Assembly: GCA_947479455.1 (NCBI GenBank)
Contig: CANJZE010000026.1
Span: 1-49,579 of the forward strand
DNA from: Bacteroidota bacterium
GTDB lineage: Bacteria > Bacteroidota > Bacteroidia > Chitinophagales > LD1
Direction of reading: 5' to 3'
DNA: 49,579 bases
Part shown: positions 16,456 through 25,702 of the stretch, one piece after another
Position numbering within the stretch: position 1 is the first letter of the stretch
How the letters are laid out: each line of letters begins with the position of its first letter
Position numbers and translations under genes: made by a program
The notes under the pieces: model-generated
Seen by the model: only the letters and a program-made list of their open reading frames with translations
Databases searched by the model: none
Told to the model about the DNA's origin: nothing

Positions 16456-18216
16456 TTAGTTAGCAAACACCATTCTCCTCGTCTGCACAACTTTGCCGTC
16501 TACAAAAAGAGTGTAGAAAAAAATTCCGGTGGCATGGTAGCCATGTTCGTAGAGTGTTTCGTTCATGCCTTTGTGCAATGCCACTGGCAAACGTTTAATT
16601 TCTTTTCCGTTTAAATCGGTGATGCTGATACATGCATTTTGATAATCGTTATTGCTGTGCACAAAAACCGAGATAGCTGTTTTTTCATCGAAAGGGTTGG
16701 GCTTGTTCTGCAGCAGTTCAATTCCGTTGCCAGAAATTCCTTCATCGCTTAATCCGGTATACACACACATACTTGAATCGCTTAGGCGCACCATGGTTTC
16801 GCCTGTAAATAATCCTTCTACATTTTTGAAGTTCATAGTCGCTGTACTAATGAAAAAAGTTCCTGTATCGCACAGGGTGAGTGTGTCAATATATTTATAG
16901 CGCATAAAATAAACGCTGTCCCAGTCGTTAGTAACACTGCGGATAGCAATGCGATATTGCGTAAAGAAAAACTCGTTTTGAATTTCTATGCGTAACCGGT
17001 TGCCCGATAAAGTATCTACAAGCAAGGTAGGAACAGGCGGCCCAATAGCAGCCATAGCCGCACCAATACCATTGATAACCGTGTTGCGCGCTAGGTAATT
17101 AAAATCTATAAAAAAACTATCTACCAACTGGTCGTTATCGGTATCAGCTCCAAGCACATCGCGAATGGAGTGCTGTCTATCGGTATAATTCGAATCAATA
17201 CCTGCATCGCCATGCTCATTTGCCGAAGTAAAACGCATAGCACTGTAGTTATGTTGCCGAAAAGGAATATGGTCTCCTCCACGATTGGTGCGATCTTCGG
17301 GAGTCATGATTACAATATTCATAGGCACTTGTGCTATGGGTGCAATTTGTTCCTTGTATTGCAACTTTATAAAACGGGCGAGTTGTTTGTGTTTTGAATT
17401 GAACCCACCATACGAAAAAAAGCGCACGTGTGTACTGTCGATGTCGTTTTCCCCGGGGCACGAAGGAACCGAAGAAGTTTTGCCACAAATGATGCCGCCT
17501 ATTACATCGTTATTCAATACCGCTTTTACCTGAATGTCTTTTTGCTGCACATAATCAGCCATGGCTTCGGCACCGTCAAGACCTTGCTCTTCGCCAATGG
17601 TGAGCATAAACACCACAGTACGGTTAAGTGATAGTGCGCTCATAACCCGCGCAAGTTCCATCACCAGAGCGGTACCGCTGGCGTTATCTTCTATGCCCTC
17701 GGCAAGGCAGGCGGTATCGCACAGCACTTCGCAACGGCTGTCAATGTGCCCTTCAATCAGTATAATTGATTTGTCGGAAGTATCGGTGCCGGGCAAAACT
17801 GCGCAAATGTTTTTGTGCTGCGGCATATTACAGATAGCCAGATTGAATTGAAGATAAAATGGAAGTAGGCGGTTGTTGTTTGCCGCACTGAACTGTTGAA
17901 ATTTGTTGTAAGCCCATCTACGTGCTGCGCCAATTCCTCGAGTAGTTGATACCGTATCCGAACCGCTGTTGCGGTTATGAAATGTCTGCAGTTTCAGAAT
18001 ATAAGTCTTGAGCGAATCGGCAGAAATGTTTTGCTGCAAATATTTAGAAATAGAATCAGGATGGTTGATGGTAACAGAAGCGGGAAAAGAATTTGGATTG
18101 TAATTGCCCTTCATCACCTGCTCGGCAGTGCCGTTTGTGCAAAGGATATTGGTTTGCGAAAGGCAAATTGAAGACAGAAAAGAAAAAAGAAAGAAGATGT
18201 AAACTCTGTATAGCAT
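16456..18216 (-). CDS. Secreted M28 family zinc peptidase with T9SS sorting domain
   Basis: This 586-residue protein has a signal peptide (MLYRVYIFFLFSFLSSICLS, cleavage before QTN). The M28 aminopeptidase domain carries the zinc-site motifs IEGHIDSR (His157, Asp159), IEDNASGTA (Asp177) and IGEEQGLDGAE (Glu209/Glu210 catalytic and metal region). The last 80 residues (LLQNKPNPFDEKTAIS ... GIFFYTLFVDGKVVQTRRMVFA) form a type A type IX secretion sorting domain, with the diagnostic PNPF and a final Lys/Arg-rich strand. The enzyme is therefore predicted to cross the outer membrane by T9SS and be attached to the surface or released. Several Cys in the catalytic domain may form disulfides. The reading direction converges on the K+ channel gene. 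Confidence 0.92.
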   Translation of the reverse strand: MLYRVYIFFLFSFLSSICLSQTNILCTNGTAEQVMKGNYNPNSFPASVTINHPDSISKYLQQNISADSLKTYILKLQTFHNRNSGSDTVSTTRGIGAARRWAYNKFQQFSAANNNRLLPFYLQFNLAICNMPQHKNICAVLPGTDTSDKSIILIEGHIDSRCEVLCDTACLAEGIEDNASGTALVMELARVMSALSLNRTVVFMLTIGEEQGLDGAEAMADYVQQKDIQVKAVLNNDVIGGIICGKTSSVPSCPGENDIDSTHVRFFSYGGFNSKHKQLARFIKLQYKEQIAPIAQVPMNIVIMTPEDRTNRGGDHIPFRQHNYSAMRFTSANEHGDAGIDSNYTDRQHSIRDVLGADTDNDQLVDSFFIDFNYLARNTVINGIGAAMAAIGPPVPTLLVDTLSGNRLRIEIQNEFFFTQYRIAIRSVTNDWDSVYFMRYKYIDTLTLCDTGTFFISTATMNFKNVEGLFTGETMVRLSDSSMCVYTGLSDEGISGNGIELLQNKPNPFDEKTAISVFVHSNNDYQNACISITDLNGKEIKRLPVALHKGMNETLYEHGYHATGIFFYTLFVDGKVVQTRRMVFAN

Positions 18217-18270
18217 AAGCGGAATAAAACTATGAAATTATCCTTGCGATGCTCATTGAATTAAAACTGG

Positions 18271-19080
18271 CTACAATCCTGTTTTAAACGCATTGTAGTC
18301 CGTTACATCTTCGCTTACCGAAATATTGTTGTTAGGCGAACAGTTTTGCGTAGTAGCGTCAGTTGTAATATTCGTAACGCGGTTATCGGGACAAGGATGC
18401 GTGCTGAAAAACGCTTGTAACCCGTTGCACGGGTAGCCACCAGCTTCTAGCTTTTGGAAAAAGTAAGAAGCCCCTTCTGCATGATATTTTGTAGCACATA
18501 AATATTTCACCGAATAAGCATCGGCTTCCTTTTCATGCTCCTTACTGAATTGAAGTGACGAAAGACTCGTTACCATTTGCTGCAACTGAGCATAGTTTTG
18601 TCCTAGTGCAATACTTAGCAAAGTAGAGATGCCATAAACAGCCGTGAGTTGTTGTGTAGAATGTCTGCGGTCAGCATGAGCCATTTCGTGTCCAAGCACT
18701 CCCGCCAGTGAAGAGGCATTATCTAAATATTTGATTAACCCCGTGTAAACGTAAATATGTCCGCCCGGTGTGCAGAAGGCATTCAGCACCGAATCGTTCT
18801 TGATGATATTCATATCCCAATCAAAATCGGTTTTGTATTGCACCACACCGCTGTTCAAAATCTGGTCGCGAATAGTATTGATGTAATTGTATTTGGCAAC
18901 GTAAGTTGTTTTGCTCAGCAATGGAAACTCGGTAGGGTTGTTCGCAATTTCAGTAGCGGCTTGCACACCCAAATTTTTATCGTCTTCAATGGTGAAAATA
19001 TTTAAGCCACCACCTTTTTTACAGCCTGCAAAAAGTGTGAGGATGATAGACGCTATCAGTAAAATTTTTGTCGATTTCAT
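18271..19080 (-). CDS. M48 family metalloprotease lipoprotein
   Basis: This 269-residue protein starts with a lipoprotein signal peptide (LTLFAGC, lipid-anchored Cys20). The M48 motif HEMAH (His131, Glu132, His135) lies in VLGHEMAHADRRH. The likely third zinc ligand is the Glu in EKEADAYSV, about 50 residues on. It resembles the periplasmic BepA/LoiP class of quality-control proteases. The frame extends upstream to 19140, but that segment runs through the infB terminator and lacks a signal sequence, so the ATG at 19080 is preferred. It has its own promoter between the infB terminator and its start. Confidence 0.9.
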   Translation of the reverse strand: MKSTKILLIASIILTLFAGCKKGGGLNIFTIEDDKNLGVQAATEIANNPTEFPLLSKTTYVAKYNYINTIRDQILNSGVVQYKTDFDWDMNIIKNDSVLNAFCTPGGHIYVYTGLIKYLDNASSLAGVLGHEMAHADRRHSTQQLTAVYGISTLLSIALGQNYAQLQQMVTSLSSLQFSKEHEKEADAYSVKYLCATKYHAEGASYFFQKLEAGGYPCNGLQAFFSTHPCPDNRVTNITTDATTQNCSPNNNISVSEDVTDYNAFKTGL

Positions 19081-19102
19081 TTTTTTGAGTTCGTTGTAGA
19101 GG

Positions 19103-19110
19103 CAAAAGTA
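19103..19110 (-). promoter_or_regulatory. -7 box (TACTTTTG) for the M48 lipoprotein gene
   Basis: An exact TAnnTTTG match lies 22 bases before the ATG at 19080 and just beyond the infB terminator, as expected for an independent promoter. No clear -33 TTTG at 19-base spacing. Confidence 0.5.
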
Positions 19111-19125
19111 TTGAACATGCGCAAA

Positions 19126-19162
19126 CAAAAAAGCCACCACAAAAATTTGTGATGGCTTTTGA
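19126..19162 (-). terminator. Terminator after infB
   Basis: On the minus strand AAAAGCCATCACAAA pairs with TTTGTGGTGGCTTTT around a short loop (one G-T pair), followed by a T-rich run (TTTTTTGTTTG). It ends the rimP-nusA-infB unit. Confidence 0.8.
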
Positions 19163-19184
19163 TTTGCCTTGTATTAAAAGGCGA

Positions 19185-21890
19185 TTATAATTTGCGTTGC
19201 ACTTCTGTTTCTTCAAATATTTCAAGTATGTCGTTCTCTTTAATGTCTTGGTAATCTTTCACCATTACACCGCACTCGAGTCCGCTCACTACTTCTTTCG
19301 CATCATCTTTAAAACGTTTTAAGCCCGCTACCACACCTGTGTGAACCACAATTCCATCGCGTATAACACGCACCTTGGACTTGTTCAATATTCTGCCATC
19401 TTTTACAAAACAGCCCGCAATAGTTCCTACTTTACTTACATGGATAGCGGTGCGCACTTCAAGGTTACCGATAACCTTTTCTTCAATCTTCGGCTCAAGC
19501 AATCCTTCCATGGCGCTCTTGATTTCTTCAATAGCGTTGTAGATGATAGAGTAAAGGCGAATATCCACTCCTTCTGCATCGGCAATCTTCTTGGCATTTT
19601 GCGAAGGACGAACGTTGAATCCAATCACAATCGCATCCGATGCTGTTGCGAGCAACACATCCGATTCGGAAATAGCACCCACACCTTTATGTATAATTCT
19701 GATTTGAATTTCTTCGGTAGAAAGTTTAAGCAATGAATCCGCCAACGCCTCCACTGAACCATCCACATCTCCTTTCAAAATCAAGCTCAACTCTTTGAAG
19801 TTTCCAAGCGCCAAACGCCTTCCTATTTCATCAAGCGTAATATGTTTCTTGGTGCGTATTCCTGTTTCGCGCTCAATTTGCGCGCGCTTAGTTGCCAATT
19901 CTTTTGCATCGGCTTCGTTGTCGAACACTTTAAATTTTTCACCGGCTTGTGGTGCCCCGCTCAACCCAAGCACTTGCACAGGAGCCGAAGGTCCAGCTTC
20001 TTTCATTTTAGTTCCGGTATGGTCAAACATGGCTTTTATTCTTCCCATGTAAGGACCCGCAACAATAATGTCGCCCATCTTCAATGTTCCGTTTTGAACT
20101 AGTAAAGTTGTTGTATAACCACGACCTTTATCGAGAGTAGCTTCAATAACTGAACCCGAAGAAAGGCGTTCAGGATTTGCTTTCAATTCAAGCAATTCTG
20201 CCTGAATCAAAATTTTCTCCAATAACAAATCAATGTTCAATCCTTTCTTAGCCGAAATTTCCTGACTCTGATAAGGACCGCCCCATTCTTCTACCAATAA
20301 ATTCATGGCAGAAAGTTGTTCGCGAATTTTATCGGAATTGGCTCCGTCTTTATCAATTTTGTTGAATGCAAAAATCATCGGCACACCCGCACTCTGTGCG
20401 TGGTTGATGGCTTCTTTTGTTTGAGGCATCACGGCATCATCAGCAGCAACTACAATCACTGCAATATCTGTAACCTTTGCACCACGGGCACGCATGGCGG
20501 TAAACGCTTCGTGACCCGGAGTATCCAGGAAAGAAATTTTTCTTCCATCGGCAGTGGTTACTTCATAAGCACCAATGTGCTGCGTAATACCTCCTGCTTC
20601 TTTTGCTACCACATTTGTTTTGCGGATATAATCGAGCAACGATGTTTTACCGTGGTCAACGTGACCCATAATAGTAACAATTGGTGCGCGTGGTTTTAAA
20701 TCTTCAGGAGTATCAGGTGCTTCTTCTTTGAAAGCTGTTTGGTCAGCCGCAGAAATAAATTCCAGTTCATAGCCGTGTTCAGCAGTAACGAGTTCAATGA
20801 TGGTAGCATCTAAACGCTGATTGATTGAAACAATTACACCTAACTGCATACAGGTAGAAATAATTTGCACCGGAGTCATGTTCATTAGCGATGCCAATTC
20901 TGCCACAGAAATAAATTCGGCTACCTGCAGTTTGTTATGTTGAATACCTTCCTGTGCCGTTTCCGCTTTTTCCTGATGCGCTTCGCGTTTTCCTCTTCGG
21001 AATTTGGAGCGGTCACTCTTAGAAGTTTGCGCCTGAATCTTCGCCATCGTTGCGCGAATCTTATCTTCAATTTCCTTCTCCGTTATCTCGGCAGGTGGTC
21101 CACCCGGCTCAGGCTTCTTCGTGGTAGTTACATCGCGTTTGCGTTGAAAGTTCTCTACCTTCTTAGCATAGTATGTATCCTGAACTAAAGGAGGTCGTTC
21201 TTTTTTCTTAACGAGTTTGCGTTCGCGTATTTTCTTTTCTCCGGCTGCGTCCTCTTTTTTCTTTGGCTTAGGATCAAATTGAGTAAGGTCGATTTTGCCT
21301 ACTTCTTTGGTGCCTTCAAGAGTTTGATACTTAGTTTCAATTTTTACTACAGGATCAGGCTCAGGCTCTACTTTCTTTTTCTTGGTGGTCTTTACTTCTT
21401 TTACTTCTTCCACTACTACAGGCGCAGGTTCAACCACGGGTTCTTCTTCATCCTTTTTCTTTTTAGCTGATTTTTTCGGTTTTTCTTCGGGCTCAAGCTT
21501 ACCTACAACTTTAGGTCCTTCTAACTTTTGTTTCTTGGCAGAAATAATTTCAACAGGCTCTTCTTTTTGTGCTTGATTATTTTTTACCAGCACTTCTTTT
21601 TCTTCTGCCTCTTTCTTTTTCACCGAAGCCATGGTAGCTTCTACCATTTCTACCGATTCTTTTTTGGCTTTGTCGGCAGCAACTTTCGCAGTGGTATCAG
21701 CCTGTTTCTTGATGTCCTTATCGCTGCCAAATTCTTTGTCGAGTACGGCCAACATATCGGGTGCGAGCTTAGTATTCGGATTCAAATCTTTGAACCCTTT
21801 CGCCTTGAGGGCATCCATGATATGGTCTGAACTGACATTATAAATGCCCGCTGCTTTACTTAATCGAACTGCTTTTACTTCTTCTGACAT
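19185..21890 (-). CDS. infB: Translation initiation factor IF-2
   Basis: This 901-residue GTPase brings formyl-Met-tRNA to the 30S subunit. The IF2 N-terminal helical module (AGIYNVSSDHIMDALKAKGF) is at residues 14-33. A long Lys/Glu/Pro-rich linker spans 60-300, and a second IF2_N module is near 322-360. The G domain follows: G1 GHVDHGKT at 409-416, DTPGHEAF and NKID. Domains II-IV run to the C-terminus. The linker is long but normal for Bacteroidota. The order rimP-nusA-infB on one strand with short gaps is the classical operon. The 82 bases between nusA and infB hold degenerate ACCG-type direct repeats but no terminator. Confidence 0.97.
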   Translation of the reverse strand: MSEEVKAVRLSKAAGIYNVSSDHIMDALKAKGFKDLNPNTKLAPDMLAVLDKEFGSDKDIKKQADTTAKVAADKAKKESVEMVEATMASVKKKEAEEKEVLVKNNQAQKEEPVEIISAKKQKLEGPKVVGKLEPEEKPKKSAKKKKDEEEPVVEPAPVVVEEVKEVKTTKKKKVEPEPDPVVKIETKYQTLEGTKEVGKIDLTQFDPKPKKKEDAAGEKKIRERKLVKKKERPPLVQDTYYAKKVENFQRKRDVTTTKKPEPGGPPAEITEKEIEDKIRATMAKIQAQTSKSDRSKFRRGKREAHQEKAETAQEGIQHNKLQVAEFISVAELASLMNMTPVQIISTCMQLGVIVSINQRLDATIIELVTAEHGYELEFISAADQTAFKEEAPDTPEDLKPRAPIVTIMGHVDHGKTSLLDYIRKTNVVAKEAGGITQHIGAYEVTTADGRKISFLDTPGHEAFTAMRARGAKVTDIAVIVVAADDAVMPQTKEAINHAQSAGVPMIFAFNKIDKDGANSDKIREQLSAMNLLVEEWGGPYQSQEISAKKGLNIDLLLEKILIQAELLELKANPERLSSGSVIEATLDKGRGYTTTLLVQNGTLKMGDIIVAGPYMGRIKAMFDHTGTKMKEAGPSAPVQVLGLSGAPQAGEKFKVFDNEADAKELATKRAQIERETGIRTKKHITLDEIGRRLALGNFKELSLILKGDVDGSVEALADSLLKLSTEEIQIRIIHKGVGAISESDVLLATASDAIVIGFNVRPSQNAKKIADAEGVDIRLYSIIYNAIEEIKSAMEGLLEPKIEEKVIGNLEVRTAIHVSKVGTIAGCFVKDGRILNKSKVRVIRDGIVVHTGVVAGLKRFKDDAKEVVSGLECGVMVKDYQDIKENDILEIFEETEVQRKL

Positions 21891-21972
21891 GTTTTTGTTT
21901 TAGTAAAAGATAATCGGGAACCGGCAACCGTTATGACCGATTACCGACTCTCAATTAGCTATGTAAATAACC

Positions 21973-23223
21973 TTATTCATTTTGAAACTCGCTTTGTAAA
22001 ATTTTGCGAATTTCTTTAATGCTTTCAACTTCTAAATCGGTTCTGCGCTCCAATTCATCATCGCTCAAATGCAACACACTCTTGGCAGTATCGCAACCAA
22101 TTTTTTTCAACTCATCAATCATCCAACCTTCAATTTCATCTGAAAATTCTTCCAAGTCAATATCATACTCTTCGGCATTTCCTTCTTCGTTTTCTCTGAA
22201 CACATCAATTTCAAAACCTACGAGTCGGCTCGCCAGTTTAATGTTCACTCCGCGTTTACCAATGGCCAAGGAAACCTGGTCAGGTTGCAGATAAACTGAA
22301 ATGCGTTTTTTATCCTGGTCAATATCCAACGAAATAATTTTTGCAGGAGCCAAAGCGCGCTGCACCATCAACGATAAATTCGTTGTTTGATTGATGATAT
22401 CAATGTTTTCATTTTTCAACTCGCGCACAATGCCGTGGATACGAGAACCCTTTACACCCACACAGGCACCCACCGGGTCAATGCGGTCATCAAAAGATTC
22501 TACTACCACTTTTGCTTTTTCACCCGGCTCACGAACAATCTGTTTAATCACAATCAATCCGTCAAAAATTTCCGGCACTTCCGCTTCCATCAATTTAGCA
22601 AGAAAAGCATTGTCGGTTCTTGAAAGAATAACTACCGGAGTTCCATTGCGCAAGTCAACTTTCTTTACCACCGCTCTTACAGTTTCTCCCTTTTTAAAGA
22701 AATCAACCTTGATTTGTTCTGATTTAGGAAGCAACAATTCATTGCCTTCTTCATCAAGCAAAAGGATTTCCTTTTTCCAAACCTGATAAACCTCGGCTGA
22801 AAGAATTTCGCCTACGCGCTCACTGTATTTTTTAAACACTTCATCTTTTTCCAAATCGCCTACACGCGATGCCAACGTTTGGCGTGCCGCCAAAATTGCT
22901 CTACGGCCAAAACTTTCCAACTCAATTTTTTCATAGGTTTCTTCACCAATGTCAAAATCTTCTTCAATCAATTGCGCTTCGCTCAAAGCAATTTGCGTAA
23001 TCGGATTTTCAACTGCATCATCCGCTACGATTTCGCGTTTATGCCAAATTTCCAAATCGCCTTTATCGGTATTTACGATAATGTCGAAGTTATCGGTGTC
23101 GCCATATTTTTTGCGAAGCAAAGTGCGAAACACATCCTCCAAAACTTTCATCATGGTAGGACGGTCAATATTTTTCATTTGTTTGAACTCGCTAAACGAG
23201 TCAATCAGTTCTAAACTGTTCAT
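21973..23223 (-). CDS. nusA: Transcription termination/antitermination factor NusA
   Basis: This 416-residue protein has the NusA order: N-terminal RNA-polymerase-binding domain (LIDSFSEFKQMKNIDRPTMMKVLEDVF), an S1 domain around 130-200, then two KH domains. KH1 contains GACVGVKGSRIHGIVREL and KH2 contains AIGKRGVNIKLASRL. A C-terminal extension carries an acidic stretch (EEYDIDLEEFSDEIEGW) and a short helix-hairpin module. It binds nascent RNA and RNA polymerase to control pausing. It is the middle gene of rimP-nusA-infB. The 59-base gap upstream contains the tandem repeat (GTAATTA)2. Confidence 0.97.
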   Translation of the reverse strand: MNSLELIDSFSEFKQMKNIDRPTMMKVLEDVFRTLLRKKYGDTDNFDIIVNTDKGDLEIWHKREIVADDAVENPITQIALSEAQLIEEDFDIGEETYEKIELESFGRRAILAARQTLASRVGDLEKDEVFKKYSERVGEILSAEVYQVWKKEILLLDEEGNELLLPKSEQIKVDFFKKGETVRAVVKKVDLRNGTPVVILSRTDNAFLAKLMEAEVPEIFDGLIVIKQIVREPGEKAKVVVESFDDRIDPVGACVGVKGSRIHGIVRELKNENIDIINQTTNLSLMVQRALAPAKIISLDIDQDKKRISVYLQPDQVSLAIGKRGVNIKLASRLVGFEIDVFRENEEGNAEEYDIDLEEFSDEIEGWMIDELKKIGCDTAKSVLHLSDDELERRTDLEVESIKEIRKILQSEFQNE

Positions 23224-23282
23224 GGTTTTAAATTTTGTGTTTGAAGATTTATACTTTTAAATGAGTAAATAGTAATTAGTAA

Positions 23283-23783
23283 TTAGAACTTGAATTGCAA
23301 CAATGCTTTTTTTATTTCATCAAATCGTAACTCATATTCCTTCGGCTGTTCCAGTTCAGACTTCGGACTTCGGACTTCGGACTTCTTTTTCTTCTTCTCC
23401 TCTACAACCTCTCTCAATTTTATTTTCTCCTCATCTGCTTCAATCAACTGCGCCTCAATTTGTTTGCCGTCTGTTTTAAGCACTTCCAGAATTCGTCCTA
23501 TTCTTCTCTTATATTGTCTGGGCACTTTTAGCGGGTTATCCATTCCCGGGCTCGATACTTCGAGAATATAGTTCTCGGGAACCAAACCACTTTCGTCTAA
23601 AAGCTTTTCAAGAAAGCGGCTAACCTCTGCACATTCCGAAATATGAATTCCTTCATCACTGTCAATGTAAACATCAATCTGCCTGCCCATCGGAAACTTA
23701 ATGTCGACCAGAAATAAGTTTTTCTCGTTCAACAGTGGTTTCACCCACTCCTCAATCTTGCTTTTTACTTCTTCAAAGTTCAT
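23283..23783 (-). CDS. rimP: Ribosome maturation factor RimP
   Basis: This 166-residue protein is needed for 30S subunit maturation. Typical RimP motifs are visible: FLVDIKFPMGRQIDVYIDSDEGIHISECAEVSRFLE in the N-terminal domain and YILEVSSPGMDNPL at the domain junction. The frame extends upstream to 23924, but that extension runs through an intrinsic terminator, so the ATG at 23783 (MNFEEVKSKIEEW) is the start. The C-terminal domain contains a Lys run followed by SEVRSPKSEL, encoded by a 7-base tandem repeat, which lengthens a loop before the final strand YELRFDEIKKALLQF. Confidence 0.93.
   Translation of the reverse strand: MNFEEVKSKIEEWVKPLLNEKNLFLVDIKFPMGRQIDVYIDSDEGIHISECAEVSRFLEKLLDESGLVPENYILEVSSPGMDNPLKVPRQYKRRIGRILEVLKTDGKQIEAQLIEADEEKIKLREVVEEKKKKKSEVRSPKSELEQPKEYELRFDEIKKALLQFKF
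23357..23384. repeat. 7-base tandem repeat inside rimP
   Basis: The unit CGGACTT is repeated about four times (CAGACTTCGGACTTCGGACT...). It is translated in rimP as SEVRSPKSE. The same unit occurs in noncoding DNA between atpB and atpE (34796-34816), which shows it is a dispersed element and not rimP-specific coding. Confidence 0.75.
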
Positions 23784-23844
23784 ATTCCTCATCGGTCTTT
23801 CGTCCTCCTTCACCAATGATGTGAAGGGCATTGGAAGACACTTT

Positions 23845-23880
23845 TTAAAAATAAGAGAGGGGACTCTCGTCCCCTCTTTC
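23845..23880 (-). terminator. Intrinsic terminator after the 2-hydroxyacid dehydrogenase gene
   Basis: On the minus strand AGAGGGGAC-GAGA-GTCCCCTCT forms a perfect 9-bp stem followed by CTTATTTTT. It separates the ksgA-dehydrogenase unit from rimP and rules out the long rimP start. Confidence 0.88.
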
Positions 23881-23941
23881 TCAATAAATCTGGTGCGAAT
23901 ATAGGTTTCAATACCGAATTTCAAAACTGCTGCAGATAGGC

Positions 23942-24883
23942 TTAATGTATGGCTCTAATTTTTTCAAGTAGCACTTCTGCAATTTTCTTTTTGCTTTCAT
24001 GTGTCCATCCTGCAATGTGAGGAGAGAGTAAGATGCGTTTATCGGCAATCAATTGTTCGAAGACTTTACGTTCTTCTTCACTCATTGAATTTAGTTTTTC
24101 ATTTTCTAAAACATCGAGTGCGGCAGAAATAATTTTCCCTCCATTCAAAGCCAAAAGCAAATCGGCAGTGCGCAAAACTTTGCCGCGCGAGGTATTAATC
24201 AACCAAATTGGTTTTTTGAAAGAAGAAAGAAAACTGTAGTCCATCATGTATTTTGTTTCGGCAGTCAAAGGAAGATGAATGCTTAATATTTCTGCCTGCT
24301 CAAAAATGGTTTCGAGCGAAGATTGGTTTTCGAAATTGTTCAAGTATTTGTCGTAAGCCAAAATTTTTACATCGAAGCCTTTGAGAATTTTTGCGAATGC
24401 CTGCGCGGTGTTGCCGTAACCAATCATAGCAATTGCCTTTCCGCTCAATTCATTTCCACGGTTGGCTTCGCGAATCCAGTGCTTGTTTTTCACTTGCGCA
24501 TTTGCAATGGAAATGTTGTTCATGATGTTGAGCAGCAAACCAAGTGCATGTTCTGCCACTGCATTGCGATTGCCTTCGGGCGAGTTGAACACAATTATGT
24601 TTTTTTGTTTGGCATAATCCAAATCAATGGTATCTAAACCCGAGCCTATGCGGCAAACAAATTTGAGTTGAGCAGCGCGGTCGAGTATTTCTTTGCCCAC
24701 AAACACTTTGCTGTTAATCAGCAAACCGTTGTAGCGCGAAATAATTTCTAAAACTTCTTCTTCATTAATATCAGGACGATAGTTCACCGTGCAGCCGTCT
24801 TTTTCTAAACTTTCTTTTAACAAAGGGTGGACTTCATCGGTGATTAGTATTGAGTATTTAGTATTGAGTATTGCGGATTCCAT
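23942..24883 (-). CDS. D-isomer-specific 2-hydroxyacid dehydrogenase (SerA-like)
   Basis: This 313-residue NAD-dependent enzyme is of the phosphoglycerate/hydroxypyruvate dehydrogenase family. It shows KFVCRIGSGLDTIDLDYAKQ, the dinucleotide motif AMIGYGNTAQAFAKIL (GxGxxA form), the catalytic Arg in WLINTSRGKVL, a Glu near VLENEK and the catalytic His in LLSPHIAGWTHES. The length lacks the regulatory ACT domain of long SerA enzymes. Substrate (3-phosphoglycerate or another 2-hydroxyacid) is not certain. The start at 24883 lies two bases after the ksgA stop, so the genes are coupled. The first residues, AILNTKYSILI, are encoded by a 14-base tandem repeat, so the ancestral start has probably been remodelled. 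Confidence 0.88.
   Translation of the reverse strand: MESAILNTKYSILITDEVHPLLKESLEKDGCTVNYRPDINEEEVLEIISRYNGLLINSKVFVGKEILDRAAQLKFVCRIGSGLDTIDLDYAKQKNIIVFNSPEGNRNAVAEHALGLLLNIMNNISIANAQVKNKHWIREANRGNELSGKAIAMIGYGNTAQAFAKILKGFDVKILAYDKYLNNFENQSSLETIFEQAEILSIHLPLTAETKYMMDYSFLSSFKKPIWLINTSRGKVLRTADLLLALNGGKIISAALDVLENEKLNSMSEEERKVFEQLIADKRILLSPHIAGWTHESKKKIAEVLLEKIRAIH
24845..24872. repeat. Two tandem 14-base units in the dehydrogenase N-terminus
   Basis: TAGTATTGAGTATT occurs twice back to back (24845-24858 and 24859-24872) within the first 13 codons of the dehydrogenase gene. Confidence 0.7.
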
Positions 24884-24884
24884 T

Positions 24885-25658
24885 TCAACTCTGTTGAATA
24901 AGATTAGTGAGCTCCATAAACTGCTCCACCGAAATTTGTTCAGGGCGAAGATTGAAAATATCAAGCGCAGCAATTTCTTTTCCGGCAGTGTAGTCTTTCA
25001 AACTGTTGCGCATAGTTTTTCTGCGTTGGTTAAAAGCGGCTTTTACAATTTTCTTAAACAGCACTTCATCGCAGTTCAGCGTTTTCCGTTCCTTTCTTTT
25101 CAACTGAATAATGCCGCTCATCACTTTCGGTGGCGGGTCGAAACAGTCTGGAGTAACATCAAACAGGTAATGACAATCGTAGTATGCCTGTGTAAGCACG
25201 CTCGTTACTCCGTAATCTTTGGAGCCGTGTTTGGCAGCAATGCGAAGCGCCACTTCTTTCTGAAACATGCCCGTCATCATCTCTACTTTTTCGCGCTCGT
25301 CAATGATGCGGAAAACAATTTGCGAAGAAATATTGTAAGGAAAATTGCCCACGATGTGCGAAGGGCTTTGCAGAAAATTCAAATCGGTTTGCAAAAAATC
25401 TTCGTGAATAATTTTGCCGCGCAAAGCCGGATGCGCCTTTGAAAGATGCTCTGCCCAGCGGTCGTCTAATTCCACCACAAAAAAATTATCGTGCTTTTGT
25501 TTCAATAAATATTTAGTGAGTGCGCCCATGCCCGGTCCAATCTCCACCACTGTTTTAAAACGGCTCATCTCCCCAATGGCATCGGCAATTTTCTGCAATA
25601 CGGCCTCGTCTTTCAGAAAATGTTGCCCGAGCGATTTTTTGAGATGAAGATTTGACAT
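24885..25658 (-). CDS. rsmA: 16S rRNA dimethyladenosine transferase
   Basis: This 257-residue enzyme (KsgA) dimethylates the two adjacent adenines near the 3' end of 16S rRNA. The N-terminal LKKSLGQHFLKDEAVLQKIADAI, SAM-binding VVEIGPGMGALTKYLL (residues about 37-52) and catalytic GNFPYNISSQI (NxPY form) are all intact. The C-terminal helical domain ends at LTNLIQQS. It is followed two bases later by the dehydrogenase. The 44-base gap upstream to the YgiT-type gene shows no strong promoter. Confidence 0.96.
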   Translation of the reverse strand: MSNLHLKKSLGQHFLKDEAVLQKIADAIGEMSRFKTVVEIGPGMGALTKYLLKQKHDNFFVVELDDRWAEHLSKAHPALRGKIIHEDFLQTDLNFLQSPSHIVGNFPYNISSQIVFRIIDEREKVEMMTGMFQKEVALRIAAKHGSKDYGVTSVLTQAYYDCHYLFDVTPDCFDPPPKVMSGIIQLKRKERKTLNCDEVLFKKIVKAAFNQRRKTMRNSLKDYTAGKEIAALDIFNLRPEQISVEQFMELTNLIQQS

Positions 25659-25702
25659 GGGGAATAGTGGCAGGTTATCGAAAACCTAAATCAACAGCAG
25701 AA

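Noticed and set aside
23784-23924. Upstream extension of rimP to an ATG at 23924
   Set aside because: It would run through a strong intrinsic terminator and adds 47 residues that no RimP carries.
24789-25442. 217-codon open frame antisense to rsmA and the dehydrogenase start
   Set aside because: It lies wholly over two well-supported genes and its product shows no recognisable domain.
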